The notes: generated by a model not told the origin, from the letters alone. Counted from the first letter of the stretch, positions 22,581 to 35,300 are shown. The stretch: 64,000 nt of DNA from Pseudopithomyces maydicus (GCA_026873275.1 JANTUC010000017.1:930001-994000), one strand, 5' to 3'. Numbers and translations: made by a program.

Positions 22581-24932
22581 CTACAACGTGGGCGCTGGCG
22601 GAGCACTGGGGCAGGTATCTACGATAGTAACACTAAAGTCATCCACAGCCCACTGCGTGATTTGGGTAAGGCGGGAAGTCACTTTGAAAACAAGGGTATG
22701 CACCGAACCCGACACAACAACCGCGTCATCAGCCCCTCGTCCAATCTGTGTCCAATCAAGATTGCCCACGGTGTTTGCTTGGAAGGATGCACATTGAATA
22801 CCGTCAATGGTGAGCTCAAACGTGAGCCCTGCCACCACATTGTTAATCAGGCGAATCCACGTCTGGCAAGTGACTGCGGACCCATCGGGAATCTGTATGT
22901 TATTTTGGGTCAAGCTAAAAGTTCCTTGGCGGCCGTTGGGGTTGGCAGTGAAGGAGTAAGGGGCCGAGTGAGGAGACTGGGCGGTTAAGCCTGGCCCCCA
23001 ACCAATAGAGTTGGCCAAGGACCAAGAGCTCGAAAATAGTGAGGGAATATCGAAGTTGGACCCACGAACGAGGTTGACGCCGGTTGCCGTTGGTGTGCAC
23101 GCACTGACACTAGACGAGAGCGTAGACGTTGGGACCACCGTTGTCGTCGGAACTTCGGATGTTGTAGGGATATCGCTTGTCGTAGGAAGCTCGCTGGACG
23201 ATGATGCAACGCTAGTCACCGGAGCTTCGGTGCTTGATGGAAGCTCTGTAGTCGTAGGAATCTCGCTGGAAGTCGGGGTCTCTGAAGACGAGGAGATTTC
23301 ACTGCTGGTCGGAGACTCTGTGGATACAGGGGCTTCTGAGATGGCAATTTCACTGGAAGTGGGAGCCTCAGTTGAGGTAACGGGCTCGGTGGATGTAGGA
23401 ACCTCGCTCGAAGTAATAACTTCGATAGATGTAGGAACATCCGTGGAAGTAACAGCTTCAGTAGATGTAGCAACCTCAGTGGAAGTAACGGCATCTGTAG
23501 ACGTAGGGACGTCAGTGGAAGTAGGGACCTCAGTGGACGTAGGAACCTCGGTGGAAGTAGGGACCTCGGTGGAAGTAGGGACCTCGGTGGAAGTAGGGAC
23601 GTCAGTGGAAGTAGGGACCTCAGGGATCTCAGTGGAAGTAGGAACCTCAGTGGAGGTGACAGCCTCAGTGGAACTAACAGCTCCGGTAGATGTAGCGACC
23701 TCTGTGGAAGTGACAGCCTCGGCGGAAGTGGCAGCTTCAGTAGAAGTGACAGCTTCGGTAGACGTGGCATCTTCAGTGGAAGTAGCAGCTTCAGTAGAAG
23801 TGACAGCTTCGGTAGAAGTAGCGGGCTCAGTGGAAGTAACGGCATCGGTAGATGCAGTCTCAGTTGAGTAAACAACAGTAGACATAGCCTCGGTCGAAGT
23901 AGGCACATCGGCGGATGTAGCAGCCTCAGAAGACGTAGCGACTTCGTATGAAACAGAAACTTCAGGAACCTGACTGGACGTGAGAACGATTGTGGATGTA
24001 GTAGGCGCCTTGCTAGAAGTAGACACCTTGGCCGTGCTGGTACAGCTAGTTGATTTCGAAGAACTGCTTGCTTTCTGCACACTGGTCGACGTGCACGGCT
24101 TGCTTGAAGTCTTACGAGTCGAGCTTTTCAGTGTAGTTGGCAACTTTGTCGAAGATGCGGCCGGGTTGCATTTGCCAAATCCTTTCTGACAACCGGCACC
24201 ACAGTACGCTTCGCCGCTTCCACTGGGTTGCGTTAGAATGCATCTACTTTGGAATGAAGAAATACTTACCAGTACGACTGGCTCGAACAGCAATTTCCCC
24301 ACTTGGAACCCAAGCAAGTCATGCCTTTTGGAGACGCATTGTATGCGTTTCCGCACCGAGCATTGGTTGAGACCTTCACGGTAGGCTGCGAAGCTTTCGA
24401 GGACGAAGTGCAAGTCGTTGAGGTCGAGGGACGAACTGGGGTCTTGCTGGGAGCCTTCCCTGAGCAGGCGCCGAATGCAGAATTGCAGCCTTTCCCGCAG
24501 TATGCAGATGAGCTTCCGCACCATCCATATTTACTACCAAAATGTCAGTTGCATACATGTGAAAAGTAGAAGTACGCCAACGAACCTGCAGCACTTTCCA
24601 AAGCTGGATTTGGCGCATGTGTAGCCTTTCTTTCCACCACAACTGCCATCCTTGGAGACCTTTTTCGTAGGTACACTAGGTTGGTATGATGCCGAAGTGG
24701 TGGTGCATGTTCCGTACTTGGCTTGGCAGCCTTTACCACAGTATGCTCCACTGGATCCACAGTACCCGTACGACGAGCAACAGCTACCAAACGCAGAGCC
24801 TTTGCAAGTCAAACCAACCGATTCGCCGCACCGTCCCGTCTTGCTGACAGACAGCCCCTTCCCCTTCGGAGCCGCAAACGCAGGTTGAACAACCGCGAGG
24901 GCCGTAAGCGCCCATACGATGGAGAGATGCAT
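22581..24932 (-). CDS. Secreted chitin-binding protein: three CBM18 domains, long Ser/Thr/Glu repeat, C-terminal beta-sandwich
   Basis: Exons (minus strand) are 24932-24586, 24533-24270 and 24222-22581, with GT-AG introns of 52 and 47 nt, about 750 residues. The ATG at 24932 begins MHLSIVWALTALAVVQPAFA, a clear signal peptide. Three hevein-type CBM18 modules follow at about residues 32-76, 94-137 and 168-217, each with the eight-Cys pattern (for example CCSSYGYCGSSGAYCGKGC). Each downstream intron cuts inside a CBM18 module. Next comes roughly 300 residues of near-tandem hexapeptides of the TSTEVP/TSTEAV type, likely O-glycosylated and cell-wall exposed. The last ~170 residues, starting NLVRGSNFDIPS and containing VDDFSVTIVDTC, look like a carbohydrate-binding jelly-roll of the kind seen in many fungal wall proteins (inference). 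Probable role: binding chitin in its own wall or shielding it; no catalytic domain is seen. Confidence 0.88.
23100..23990 (-). repeat. Coding minisatellite (18-bp units, Thr-Ser-Thr-Glu-x-x)
   Basis: About 40 imperfect hexapeptide-coding units are arranged in tandem inside the CBM18 gene. The units are similar enough that two antisense frames also stay open over 280 codons, which explains the long reverse-strand open frames here. Confidence 0.85.
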
Positions 24933-26536
24933 GTCGATGCGTACGTGATTAATTAGTATATTAGACAAATACCGCAACAATAAACGACAACAAAAGGACC
25001 GGACGCTCACACAGAGCAAAACACGTATCAAACCGCGCACACAACGAAGCTGCGTACTCCCTCTCCCATCGTGGACACACGACTATTTATTCAATCCAAT
25101 TCACTAGTCCGTCCCTCCCTCCCAAATGTTCCAGACGCGCCACATAGTCCGACAACGCAGGGAGCCACCAAAATAGTACCATCCAGACAGCCACATGGCG
25201 AGCTAGCACCCTGAAACGAGCCTCGCGCCAGCCTCGCGCCCACGTGCCTCAGCTCGCGCTGGAGCAATACGAGGACCGCGATGGCGGAGCTCCCGAGGAG
25301 TGTACCCGCTAGGGTATGTGCAGGGGGACTTGGAAGGGGAAAGGGGAATCGCGTCGCGGGTGCTACGCTAGTGTAGGGTAGGGGGTAACGCGGAGGGGAC
25401 TAGCGTGCGAGTCGCATGGACCCCAATTTCGCTTCACCTGGTTGATGGTGAGTCGGTGGGCTTTTTGTTTTTCTTAGAGGAATTATGGTTTGTGTATTTG
25501 GTTTGGGGAGAGGTGGGAGATGGCGAGAAGGTTGGGTTCTTCGCAGCGGAGTGGGTTGGGGTCTATTATAATGAGACTGGGGAGGTTGTTTGGGATTGAT
25601 GGGATGGTGTATCCATCAGCATATGGGTTGTAGATAATGTTCAGGGCAAGATGAGAGAAACATGTGAATAAGTCGTTCAATCTCATTGTGAGGACCTGAC
25701 TAGTTTATTCTGACCCCAGCTAGTGGTAAATCAGACGCAATGAATTTATTAATTGTACATATTAATATTCGCTTCGTCCAAAATATCGTGAATGGGAAGA
25801 GTAAACCAACAAGCCTTGTAGCCAAGTGCAAGTCTAGATATAACAGGCAAGCGTCTTTAAATGCGTTACTTTTTTTTGGAGCTGGCAATGATACCAAACT
25901 CAATGTACTGCTTGCATTTTATAATTCTGAAGCCACTCTGACTTTACAGACTATACGCTTGACTCTATCTTTTCACAGTATATGCTCGACCATCGTGGGC
26001 TTCTTTTAAACCCAAAGATTTGATGCGAAATAACAGCGTGAACGGGCTGGTTGCTTTATAATAATTGAGTCTAACATGTTATCATCTTCGTGTAGTGCAC
26101 CCACTTCTGTGTACCAGAATTTCAGAAAAACCAACTTATTCCTCAGTAGCAAGGCTCGTCTTGAAAACTGTAATTCCACTGTTTGCATTTTAATCTGTTT
26201 GGATTACATTCTCATCGCTTGAACTAAAGGACCTCACATACTTTTCGAGGAAGTGTTTTTGCTTTGTAATCTCTTGTTAGTAGGGAGGTGGACGCTGATC
26301 GGCTTCCCCAGAATGGATTTTACTGTTTGAGATGATCTGTAGCCATACTAAATTACGATAGTCTATGCAATGATTGCAATCACGACATGTCGATGCAGAC
26401 AGTTAGCATGGGGTGACGTCACATGGTATAGTTCAATGCAGGCGGACGACGCTCAACCCTAGTGAGTCGCACGAAAGGCCTCAAGTTCCTGCATCGTATC
26501 TAGCACATTTCAACACACACAAAAAATCATCACATC
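24933..26536. other. Divergent intergenic region (promoters of the CBM18 and SDR genes)
   Basis: There is no supported gene. 24960-25080 is A-rich and likely the CBM18-gene promoter/leader; 25700-26300 is AT-rich; 26440-26536 ends in an A-rich leader just before the SDR ATG. Confidence 0.6.
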
Positions 26537-27445
26537 ATGGCCCCAACTAACAAAATTCAAGATTTGTTCAACGTCAACGGCCTCGTTGCCGTCATCACAG
26601 GCGGCGGTTCAGGTCTCGGTCTCTACGCGGCAAGAGCGCTCGACGCCAATGGGGCAAAGGCAGTATACATTGTGGGAAGGCGCGAGGAGACGCTCAAGGA
26701 AGCGGCCAAGACGGCTGTCAACGGCACGCTGAAGCCGATAGTAGGCGATGTCACGGACAAGAAGTCACTCGAGAAGATTGCAGAGCAGATCCGGCAGGAA
26801 ACTGGCTACATCAACCTCCTCTTTGCCAATGCCGGCATCAACGGGCCAAAGCACGCAGAGGACATCCCCGAGAAGCCTACGGTCAAGGACTTTCAGAAAG
26901 CAGTCTTCGGACCAGACCCCGAGGAGTTCACCAAGCCGATGCATGTGAACACGACGGGGGTGTTCTACACGGCGGTCGCCTTCCTCGACCTGCTGGACGA
27001 GGGCAACAAGAAGCGGAACGTGCCGCAAGACAGCCAGATCATCGTGACGTCCAGCGTAGCCGGGTTCAGCAGACTCCTGTCGACTTCCTTCGCCTACTCG
27101 GCGTCCAAGGCGGCGGTCAACCACCTGGTGAAGATGCTGGCGACCTTCTTCTCGAAGAACGGGTTCCACATTCGGGCCAATGTGATTGCACCGGGACTGT
27201 ATCCGTCGGAGATGACGCAGGGTAAGATGCAGCAGATGGAGCCGCTGGGAGGGGTCAAGGGCCACGATGCATTCTCGGACGCGTACACGATGGAGCCCAC
27301 GGAGAGCCCCGCAGAGAGAACGGGCAGCGAGGAGGACTTTGCGGCGACCATTCTGTTCATGGCGAGCAGGGCAGGGGCGTACTTGAACGGCGAGACGCTG
27401 CTCACGGACGGCGGGCGTCTCTCGCAGATGCCCGGTGTATATTGA
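26537..27445 (+). CDS. Short-chain dehydrogenase/reductase (SDR)
   Basis: A single-exon gene of 302 residues. Classical SDR signatures are all present: the dinucleotide-binding TGGGSGLG at residues 21-28, LLFANAGI for the adenine-ring/NAG motif, the catalytic Ser in VTSSVAGFS, and YSASK carrying the Tyr-x-x-x-Lys pair. The C-terminus NGETLLTDGGRL is also typical and suggests a soluble NAD(P)(H)-dependent oxidoreductase. An Arg-Arg (VGRREE) after the second beta strand favours NADP(H). The substrate cannot be told from sequence, and no pathway partners lie beside it. The start is supported by the A-rich leader and by the N-terminal beta strand position. Confidence 0.93.
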   Translation: MAPTNKIQDLFNVNGLVAVITGGGSGLGLYAARALDANGAKAVYIVGRREETLKEAAKTAVNGTLKPIVGDVTDKKSLEKIAEQIRQETGYINLLFANAGINGPKHAEDIPEKPTVKDFQKAVFGPDPEEFTKPMHVNTTGVFYTAVAFLDLLDEGNKKRNVPQDSQIIVTSSVAGFSRLLSTSFAYSASKAAVNHLVKMLATFFSKNGFHIRANVIAPGLYPSEMTQGKMQQMEPLGGVKGHDAFSDAYTMEPTESPAERTGSEEDFAATILFMASRAGAYLNGETLLTDGGRLSQMPGVY

Positions 27446-27764
27446 TTGTATGTAGTCTACTGATGGACCCTGGCTCGATGACGCACGAGGGACGTTGCTT
27501 CAAAGCGCGACTCGGGTGGCCCAAGCGCGCGATTGGTCTCGTGTGGGACGCGATAAGTCAGTCGGGTCGGGCCAATTCGACATTCACTCCAGCTCCCGAC
27601 TTCCCACGGCGTCTGCGCCCTTTTCCGTGTTTGCTGCCCGAACATCGGCCCTGCTCCCTGCCCGATACCCCTCATGTCTCGCGCCAGCTGCACAGCATTC
27701 TTCCCACCCACCGCTCGCTAGCTGCGCCGGTCGTCGTGTTTGCACGCCATCGTGACCGCGCAAG
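27446..27764. other. Short intergenic region
   Basis: SDR 3' flank and CT-rich promoter/leader of the SPX-EXS gene; nothing else is seen. Confidence 0.6.
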
Positions 27765-30700
27765 ATGAAGTTTGCAAAGTAAACGCACTCGCCCACGCCA
27801 CCATGGCACATGAACCGTCGCTGACTGGAGCAGAGAGTTGGAGCGCGACCTGGTGCCTGAATGGCGGGTCAAGTATTTAGACTACAAAGTACGACCCCAC
27901 CCCCACTCTCAGTGCTGTAGTCTAGTGTGATTGCCTATTCTGACCTCCCCCAAGATTGGCAAGAAGAAGCTCAAGGCCATCATACGCGCCCTCCGCACCG
28001 TCAACACCCAGACCCCAAGCATCCGCATCCGCAGATCCAACGCCTTCACGCCCTCGCCCTACGACACCGCGCCCAAGTACTCGTTCCTCAATCGCAACCA
28101 CCACGGACAGGGAGCTGCCGTCGACAGACAGCCGGGAGATCTGAGATCGCTCGCCATTGGGAATAGCTCGAGTGGGAGACTGCGGAGCAATGGGGAGCCA
28201 TCCCAGCCCGTGGATGTGTACAGGGACGAGGAGGCCCCGTTGAATGCACAGGAGGACCCCAGGTTCCCCGGCCTGACGAGGTATGGCAGTATCATTGGCA
28301 CGCCTCCCAAGTCAGAGGGTCTGGCCGGCAAATCCCACGCCCCACCATCGCTGAAGCTCCCCGGCGCAGCGCTGGACCCCGAGCTCGGCTCTTCAAGATC
28401 CGTACAACCCTCCAACCTGTCAGCGAAGACCAAATCCGTCAACTTCACCCCGTCGGATAATGGAGGACGACCACCCGGAGAAGCAGGGACACCCAACGCC
28501 TTCGAGGTCGGCAAGACGCGATCGCCGACCCATCACAAGTCTCTGCCTACCAGATACAAGAGCATTTTCAGCCCAAAGCGCATGAACTCGATGCCAGGTA
28601 CACCCGTCACACAGCAGCCCCGACCGCTACTCAGCCGCGTCTTCTCCCTAAGCCACAAAGATCCACCACCAAACAGCCCCAGCGATGTTCCACTCGAAGC
28701 CTATCGCGAGCTTGATCTGCGCCAGACAGAATTCTTCCTTTTCCTCGACAAGGAGCTCGACAAGATTGAGACATTCTACAAGCAAAAGGAAGACGAGGCT
28801 ACCGCTCGGTTGGCTGTTCTGAGGGAGCAGCTGCACATTATGAGAGACCGTCGTCTGGACGACCTCATCAACCGCCAGGCCGCCAAGATGAAAGCGAAGG
28901 CACAGAAGCAGGCAAAGAATGGTGATGTTGGTCTGCCTCTCATGAATGGCCAATCTTCTAGCTCCGGGGAGGAACCGGACCCCAAGGATAAGACGCAGAA
29001 CGGTTCTTGGTTCAGTCCACTGGATTCTGCATTGCAAGCTGTGCAGGCTGGGAAATATGGGAAGAGCACGAAGGCTATGCAGGACCTTGCAACTCCTGCG
29101 GCACTAGAACCCCGGCGTCTGGAGGAGCGACGCGACTACATTCGACGCCCCGAGACGGATGTTTCGTATGACACGGCGAGGAGGAAGCTGAAAGTCGCCA
29201 TGCAAGAGTACTACCGTGGGCTTGAGTTGCTGAAATCGTACGCGCTGCTCAACAGAACTGCCTTCCGAAAGATCAACAAGAAGTACGACAAAGCTGTCAA
29301 CGCCCGGCCGTCGCTACGATACATGACGGAGAAGGTCAACAAGGCATGGTTCGTCAACAGCGACGTTATCGAAGGCCACATCCAAGCAACCGAAGATCTC
29401 TATGCTAGATACTTCGAAAAGGGCAAGCGCAAAGTAGCCGTCGGAAAGCTCCGCATCAAGACTGCACGTGCAGGAGATTACACAGAGACCTCGTTCCGGA
29501 ACGGGCTTATGCTGGGCTTGGGTGCCGTCTTCGGTATTCAAGGTCTAGTCAAAGCATGCCAACTGTTATGGTCTGACGATCCGACCATGGTGATTAATAC
29601 CAGCTACTTGCTCCAAGTAAGCATCTTGCCACGACTAAAGGGAAGACAGCTGACCACCCGCAGATCTACGCTGGGTATTTTTTTATGAATTTCCTGTTCC
29701 TACTGTTCTGTCTGGACTGCAGGGTCTGGGCTTCCAGCAAAATAAATTACGTTTTCATTTTCGAGTACGATACCCGCCACCACCTGGACTGGAGGCAACT
29801 CTCCGAAGTAAGTATGATCTTGACTCCGATCTGCGATGCGAACTAATGGCTCTAGATTCCATGTTTTTTCCTGTTCATGCTGGGGTTCTTTATTTGGCTC
29901 AATTTTAGCCAGTATGGGGATCCGGCGATGTTTATTTACTACCCTGTCGTTCTACTAGGTTTGGCGACGGTCTTCTTGTTCAATCCGTTCAAGGTCTTGT
30001 ACCACAGAAGCAGGTATTGGTTGATTTTCTCAATGGTAAGTTCAACGGTAGCTTTCGAAAATTGAGGCTGATGTGATTTAGTGGCGGTTAATATGTGCTG
30101 GTTGGTATCCTGTAGAATGGAGGGACTTTTACATGGGCGACATGTTTTGCTCTCTGACATATACTATGGGTGTAAGTAATACATCGAATCTGACCCTTCA
30201 CCTACTGACCGTTTCTGCAGAACATCGAGCTGTTCTTCTGTCTCTATGCCAATAAATGGGGCAACCCAGCTCAGTGCAACTCGTCCAACTCCCGGCTCCT
30301 CGGCTTCTTCTCCACACTCCCGGGAATATGGCGAGCAGTCCAGTGCTTCCGCCGCTACCACGACACCGGCAACGCATTCCCGCATCTGCTCAATCTGGGC
30401 AAATACGTCGCAACCATCATCTTCTACATGACGCTCAGCATCTACCGGATCGAAAAAACCACCCCGCACCGCGCCCTCTTCATTACATTTGCCACCGTAA
30501 ACTCCATCTACACCAGCTTCTGGGACGTCTACTACGACTGGTCCCTCGGCGACCCCAGCGCAAAGCACCCCTTCCTCCGCCAAACCCTCGGCTACAAGAA
30601 AATCTGGATGTACTACACCGCCATGACCATCGACCCCATCCTCCGCTTCAACTGGATCCTCTACGCCGTCATACCGCTGCAGCTCCAACACTCCGCCATA

Positions 30701-31246
30701 ACCTCCTTCTTCGTCGCCTTCTCCGAGATCCTCCGCCGCGCAATGTGGTCCCTCTTCCGCGTCGAAAACGAACACTGCTCCAACGTCGGCCACTTCCGCG
30801 CAAGCCGCGACGTGCCCCTCCCCTACGACATGCCATCTCCCTCGTCCTCCCTCGACGCCCTCAACCCCGCCCCCTCCACAAACGCACCCGCCCGCCCCCA
30901 CGACGAGGAAACACCCCTCGACCCCCACATCTCCCGCACCTCCACCGCGCCCCAGCAGCCATATACCTCCGGTGCAGATCCCCGCCTCCAGCCTTCAGCC
31001 CGACGACGCCGTGCCTCGGCGGGCGCGAACGAAGCGCAGGCGAGTCCCATGGCGAGGGGTCTGCAAAGGATGGGTACTGCGTTGAGGACGGCGCATAATC
31101 AGGATTTCGTGAAGAGGAAGAAGCCTGAGTTGGGGGCGAGCTTGGGCAAGGACGATGATACCGATGAGGATGAGGATGGGGAAGGGGAGGGGAGGGGGAG
31201 AGTGCTGAGGTTAGTGGGGAAGGGAGTGATGCGGAGGCGGAGGTGA
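27765..31246 (+). CDS. SYG1: SPX-EXS domain protein (SYG1/XPR1-like phosphate exporter/sensor)
   Basis: Seven exons are inferred: 27765-27778 (14 nt), 27834-27888, 27955-29616, 29664-29807, 29856-30035, 30082-30171 and 30221-31246; all GT-AG, about 1056 residues. The small first exons restore the SPX start MKFAKELERDLVPEWRVKYL and then IGKKKLKAII, whose Lys cluster binds inositol pyrophosphates in SPX domains. The SPX domain is split by a long disordered insert and ends near the helices around 28680-29450 (YRELDLRQTEFFLFLDKEL and later blocks). The C-terminal half is a multi-pass membrane EXS domain: FLFNPFKVLYHRSRYWL, WRLICAGWYPVEWRDFYMGD and WDVYYDWSLG are typical. The last 130 residues are a Pro/Arg-rich then acidic tail. 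Family knowledge: XPR1 exports phosphate and yeast Syg1 is linked to G-protein signalling. No frame break was seen. Confidence 0.93.
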
Positions 31247-31296
31247 TTGGGGTGATTAGGGATGAGGTGGAGGTTGGAAGGGGGGGACCGGCGGGG

Positions 31297-31335
31297 AGGT
31301 AGGTAGGTAGGTAGGTAGGTAGGTAGGTAGGTAGG
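31297..31335. repeat. AGGT tetranucleotide microsatellite
   Basis: About 9.5 perfect AGGT units in tandem, 50 bases after the SPX-EXS stop codon. Confidence 0.9.
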
Positions 31336-31434
31336 GAATAGGTGGGGCAGTGGGTGGTAGAGGTTAGATGGTGAGGGTTGAAGTAGTGAGGTTCATAATG
31401 GTTTGGAGTTACGCGCTGGTAGTTGCGCTAAGTG

Positions 31435-32260
31435 GATAGGCCGAAGAGAAGGGTTCTCTTCGAATTCCGCGTTGAGCGGGTTTTGCATGTGCGGAGTAAT
31501 ACATACATACACATAAGCATTGGAGTCTTGCATGTGCAATTTCAGGAACTTATTTGATCGGCGCGCTTGCCGGACACGTTGTAATAGCTAGCTATCCATC
31601 TGCATGGCTAATTGGACCGACCTTCGAATTGCCTTTGTCTTGACAATATTTTCAAGTAATAATGGGAGGGGCAGAAACTGCTTATAGGAAAACATTGACT
31701 TGGATGATATTTTTGCTGAACGTAGAACCTTGTACACTTTTCCATCTTTCCTTCTCTGCTATGTATGCATGTATGATTGCTACATACAAATTGATAGCTC
31801 GACCGGTAGTACGTGTGTACAATTCCTGGCGCGAGACCCAGTCTTTCGAATATCGTCGTGAGCACCGTGACAGTTCGTACCGACTCCATTCAAAGGCAAC
31901 CAGACGCAACGGATTCATCAACAAGGAGCACTAAACAATTAACCCAATGTGAGATGGCGCGAGATTCCAAATCGGGAAATTCCCACTAAAGAGGCGTGAA
32001 AGCCGGCGCACTAGTCTGGCAAATCACATCGAAGCGTTCCTACGACCCATCCGTCTTATTCGTAGATGTTTCTGCACGTACTGTGTTGACAGGGCTAGTG
32101 TACAGGTCCAGCGCGAGTGGTGTCCGCGGGTTGAGAGGAGATGCCGCGTTGTATGAATAACGTTGTTGCGACGTCATTAATTCTAAAAGGTTCATACAGT
32201 ATGTATGTAAATAGCTAACACGTTTATGTATATACATATATAACATACATTTACCGTATC
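31435..32260. promoter_or_regulatory. Candidate GATA-factor sites and TATA-like element upstream of nitrate reductase
   Basis: GATA or TATC cores are seen at 31435-31438, 31593-31596, 31793-31796 and 32257-32260, and an alternating TA-rich element at 32225-32246. AreA/Nit2 GATA factors are known to drive nitrate reductase genes in filamentous ascomycetes. GATA is a short motif and expected by chance several times per kb, so the assignment is only a suggestion. Confidence 0.3.
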
Positions 32261-32328
32261 CATCGATTTCCCTACTAGATGCACCTTCCCAACCATTCTC
32301 GTTGAAAAGTTAGGAACCCCCACCCACC

Positions 32329-35300
32329 ATGCCCCCCAACATCCCATGGACCGTGAAAACAAGCAATCACCCCGGCTCCTCCTCCCAAGAAATCAGGGAC
32401 GAGCCAGATTGGAAGTCGGCGCAAGCCCACGAGCACCGCATCGGGTTCCGCAACCGGGATAACAGGGTCCCCGGGCTGACGCACGAGGACGACGAGGCGC
32501 GGGATGAGGAGGCGTTTGACGAGGAGGCAGCCCGGAAGCATGCGACGCTGAAGCGGAGGGCGGAAAAGGGCGAGTTGATTAACTTTCGGGACGTGGTGAA
32601 GAACGAGGTAGATAGGGCGCTGGAGTATCCGCATAAGAGGCCCGAGGGGTGGCGGTTTGTGTTGCCGGAGACGGAGGGGTGGGTTAAGGAGGGGCAGGAG
32701 TGGCCGGCGAATGTGGAGAAGAGGGAGAAAGAAGAGGAGGAGGAGAGGAAGAGGAGGGAGGAAGAGGGTGGAGCGGAGGGGAAGGATCATGACGCGGATG
32801 GTGAAGCTGGTGAGAAGGATAAGCAGGACTCCTCGGAAGAGCACGACTGGAAGCGCAAAGAGGAAGGCGCTAATAAACACCACGACGCGTACGCCACCGC
32901 CGATGCAGACAACAATGACAAAGAGAGCAACGAAAAAGACAGCAACGAAAACGACGACCCCTACACCCCCAAGAGCGCGCTCTCCTAAAAGCCCTAAAAC
33001 ACGAACTCAAATACCGCAAGTCCCTCGCCGAAAACACCGGCAAACTAAAACCTCCCCCGATCAAAAACCGCCCCTCCATCGCCATCGACGAAGCCGACCA
33101 ATTCACCCCAGACAACTGGATCCCCCGCAGCTCGACCCTCGTCCGCCTCACAGGCAAACACCCCCTGAACGCCGAATCCGAGCTCTCCGCCCTCTTCGAC
33201 GGCGGCCTGATCACGCCGAACCATTTGCACTACGTGCGTAACCACGGGGCTGTGCCGCGTATCTTGTGGCACGATCATCGGCTGGATGTTGAGAGCGGGA
33301 AGCTGGTGCTGAGCATGGACGAGCTGATACGCAGGTTTGAGGCGATTAGCATACCGGTTAGTCTGGCGTGCGATGGGAATCGCAGGAAAGAGCTAAATCT
33401 GATTCGCAAGTCGAAGGGGTTCAATTGGGGTGCCGGCGCGACGGGGTGCGTGTATTGGACGGGGGTGTTGTTGAGAGATGTGCTTCTTGCTGCGGGGGTG
33501 GAAGAGCCGGAGCCGGGGGTGAGGAGGTGGGTGAATTTTAGGGGGAGTGATGAGCCGTCTGAGGGGAGGTATGAGACGTGTAAGTTACTTTTTTCTGTGT
33601 CTTGTGTGTTTGAGAATTTGTTGGTATGAGGGTTTGCTGAAGGGATGCTGACTTTTGCGAAATAGGTATTCCGTTAGCGTATGCGATGGATGTGACTAAC
33701 GATGTCATGCTGTGTTATATGATGAACGGCGAGTATCTGCCGCCGGATCACGGGTATCCTTTGCGATGTCTCATACCGGGATATGTAGGCGGGCGATGCG
33801 TCAAATGTATGGATGGCAATCTTCCATTGACATTTATTTGCGAGGCAGAACAGGCACTGACACGTCTCTCGGGATAGGGTTGAGCGATATCTGGACATCG
33901 GATGAAGAAAACACATCCTACTACCACATCTGGGACAACAGAGTGATCCCGTCTTTCATCACGGAGAAGGATGGCGAGTTTGCAAAGACTATGTACCACC
34001 ACCCTTCGACCGCTTGCAACGAGCAGAACCTGAACTCTGTAATTGTAAAACCAGCCCAAGGGGAAAAACTCCCTTTGATCAGCGGGAAGAAAACGTACCG
34101 AATCGAGGGCTATGCGTACGATGGCGGAGGCAAGGAAGTTGAGCGCGTAGAAGTCAGTCTCGACGGAGGTGAGTTTACAGAATAGCGGTATAGCACGACA
34201 TCCCGTGGTGTTGCGTTTTGAGACCACATTGACCCATCCAGAACCATTTGATCTAAATTCGCTGACTTTTTTCTCATCAAGGTGAAACCTGGTTGTACTG
34301 TATCAGACAGTTCCCAGACCGGCCAATCCGCCACGGGAACAAGTTCTGGACGTGGCTACACTGGCACATCGACGTATCTACCGTGCATCTGCTACAGGCA
34401 AAGAACATATCGGTGCGTGCGTGGAACGTGTTCAAGAATACGCAGCCAGAGAAGCCGATTTGGAACCAGATGGGCATGATGAACAATTGCTGGTACATCG
34501 TCAAGTCAAAGATTGTCGAGGGCGACGACGACGAAAAAGGGCCGTCTGTCATGTTTCGCCACCCCGTAGAGCCAGGGTCCGGTGATGGAGGCTGGCAGCA
34601 GCCGTCCGCCGAGATGAAGATGGCTGCCGTCAAGCAAAGTAGTGGGACACCCCACAAACAGTTTACACGGCAGGAGATCGAAAAACACGCTTCCGAGGAC
34701 GATTGCTGGATGGTTGTGGACGGCAACGTGTACGATGTGACGTCGGTGCTGAGCTGGCATCCGGGCGGTAAGTCGGCGATTCTCAACCATGGCGGGAAAG
34801 TGCATCAGGAGACGACAGACGAGTTCTCGAGTGTACATGATGGGTTCGCGTACCAGAAGCTCAGCGAGTGTGCGATTGGCGTCGTCACCGAGAAAGCAAG
34901 AAACTTCATCAAGGTCAATGCTGAGAAGGCGGCAAAGGAAAAGGCAGCGGCTTCCAAGGACGCGGATTCAAATGTCCTGTTGAAACCGCATAAATGGATT
35001 CCTGTCAAACTCACAAAGCGCGATGAGTTGAGTGAGGATACGCGATCTTACACTTTCGCCTTACCAGATGGAGTCACAGATCTGGGCCTTACGACCTGCC
35101 AGCACGTTCAGATCGGTTTCCATATGTCCGACAAAGTAAGTGTTCTCCATCTCCATCAATCCTTTTTCCTTCCCCCAAAACGGACTATATAGCTGACAAC
35201 CAAAATCCTAGATGCTGATCCGCAGCTACACGCCCACCAAACCCATCCTCCCATCCCCCAAAGCTCTTCCCAAAGGTACAGACCCCTCCAGTTCCATCTC

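Larger units (their letters stand above)
31247..32328. other. Upstream region of nitrate reductase; no supported gene
   Basis: The region contains an AGGT microsatellite at the left, scattered GATA/TATC cores, and an AT-rich TATA-like stretch about 85-105 bases before the nitrate reductase ATG. No coding sequence is supported. Confidence 0.6.

Noticed and set aside
33807..33877. Apparent premature stop in nitrate reductase (frame ending TRLSG)
   Set aside because: It is intron sequence: GTATGG...ATAG splicing restores VKW to LSDIWTSDEE in frame.
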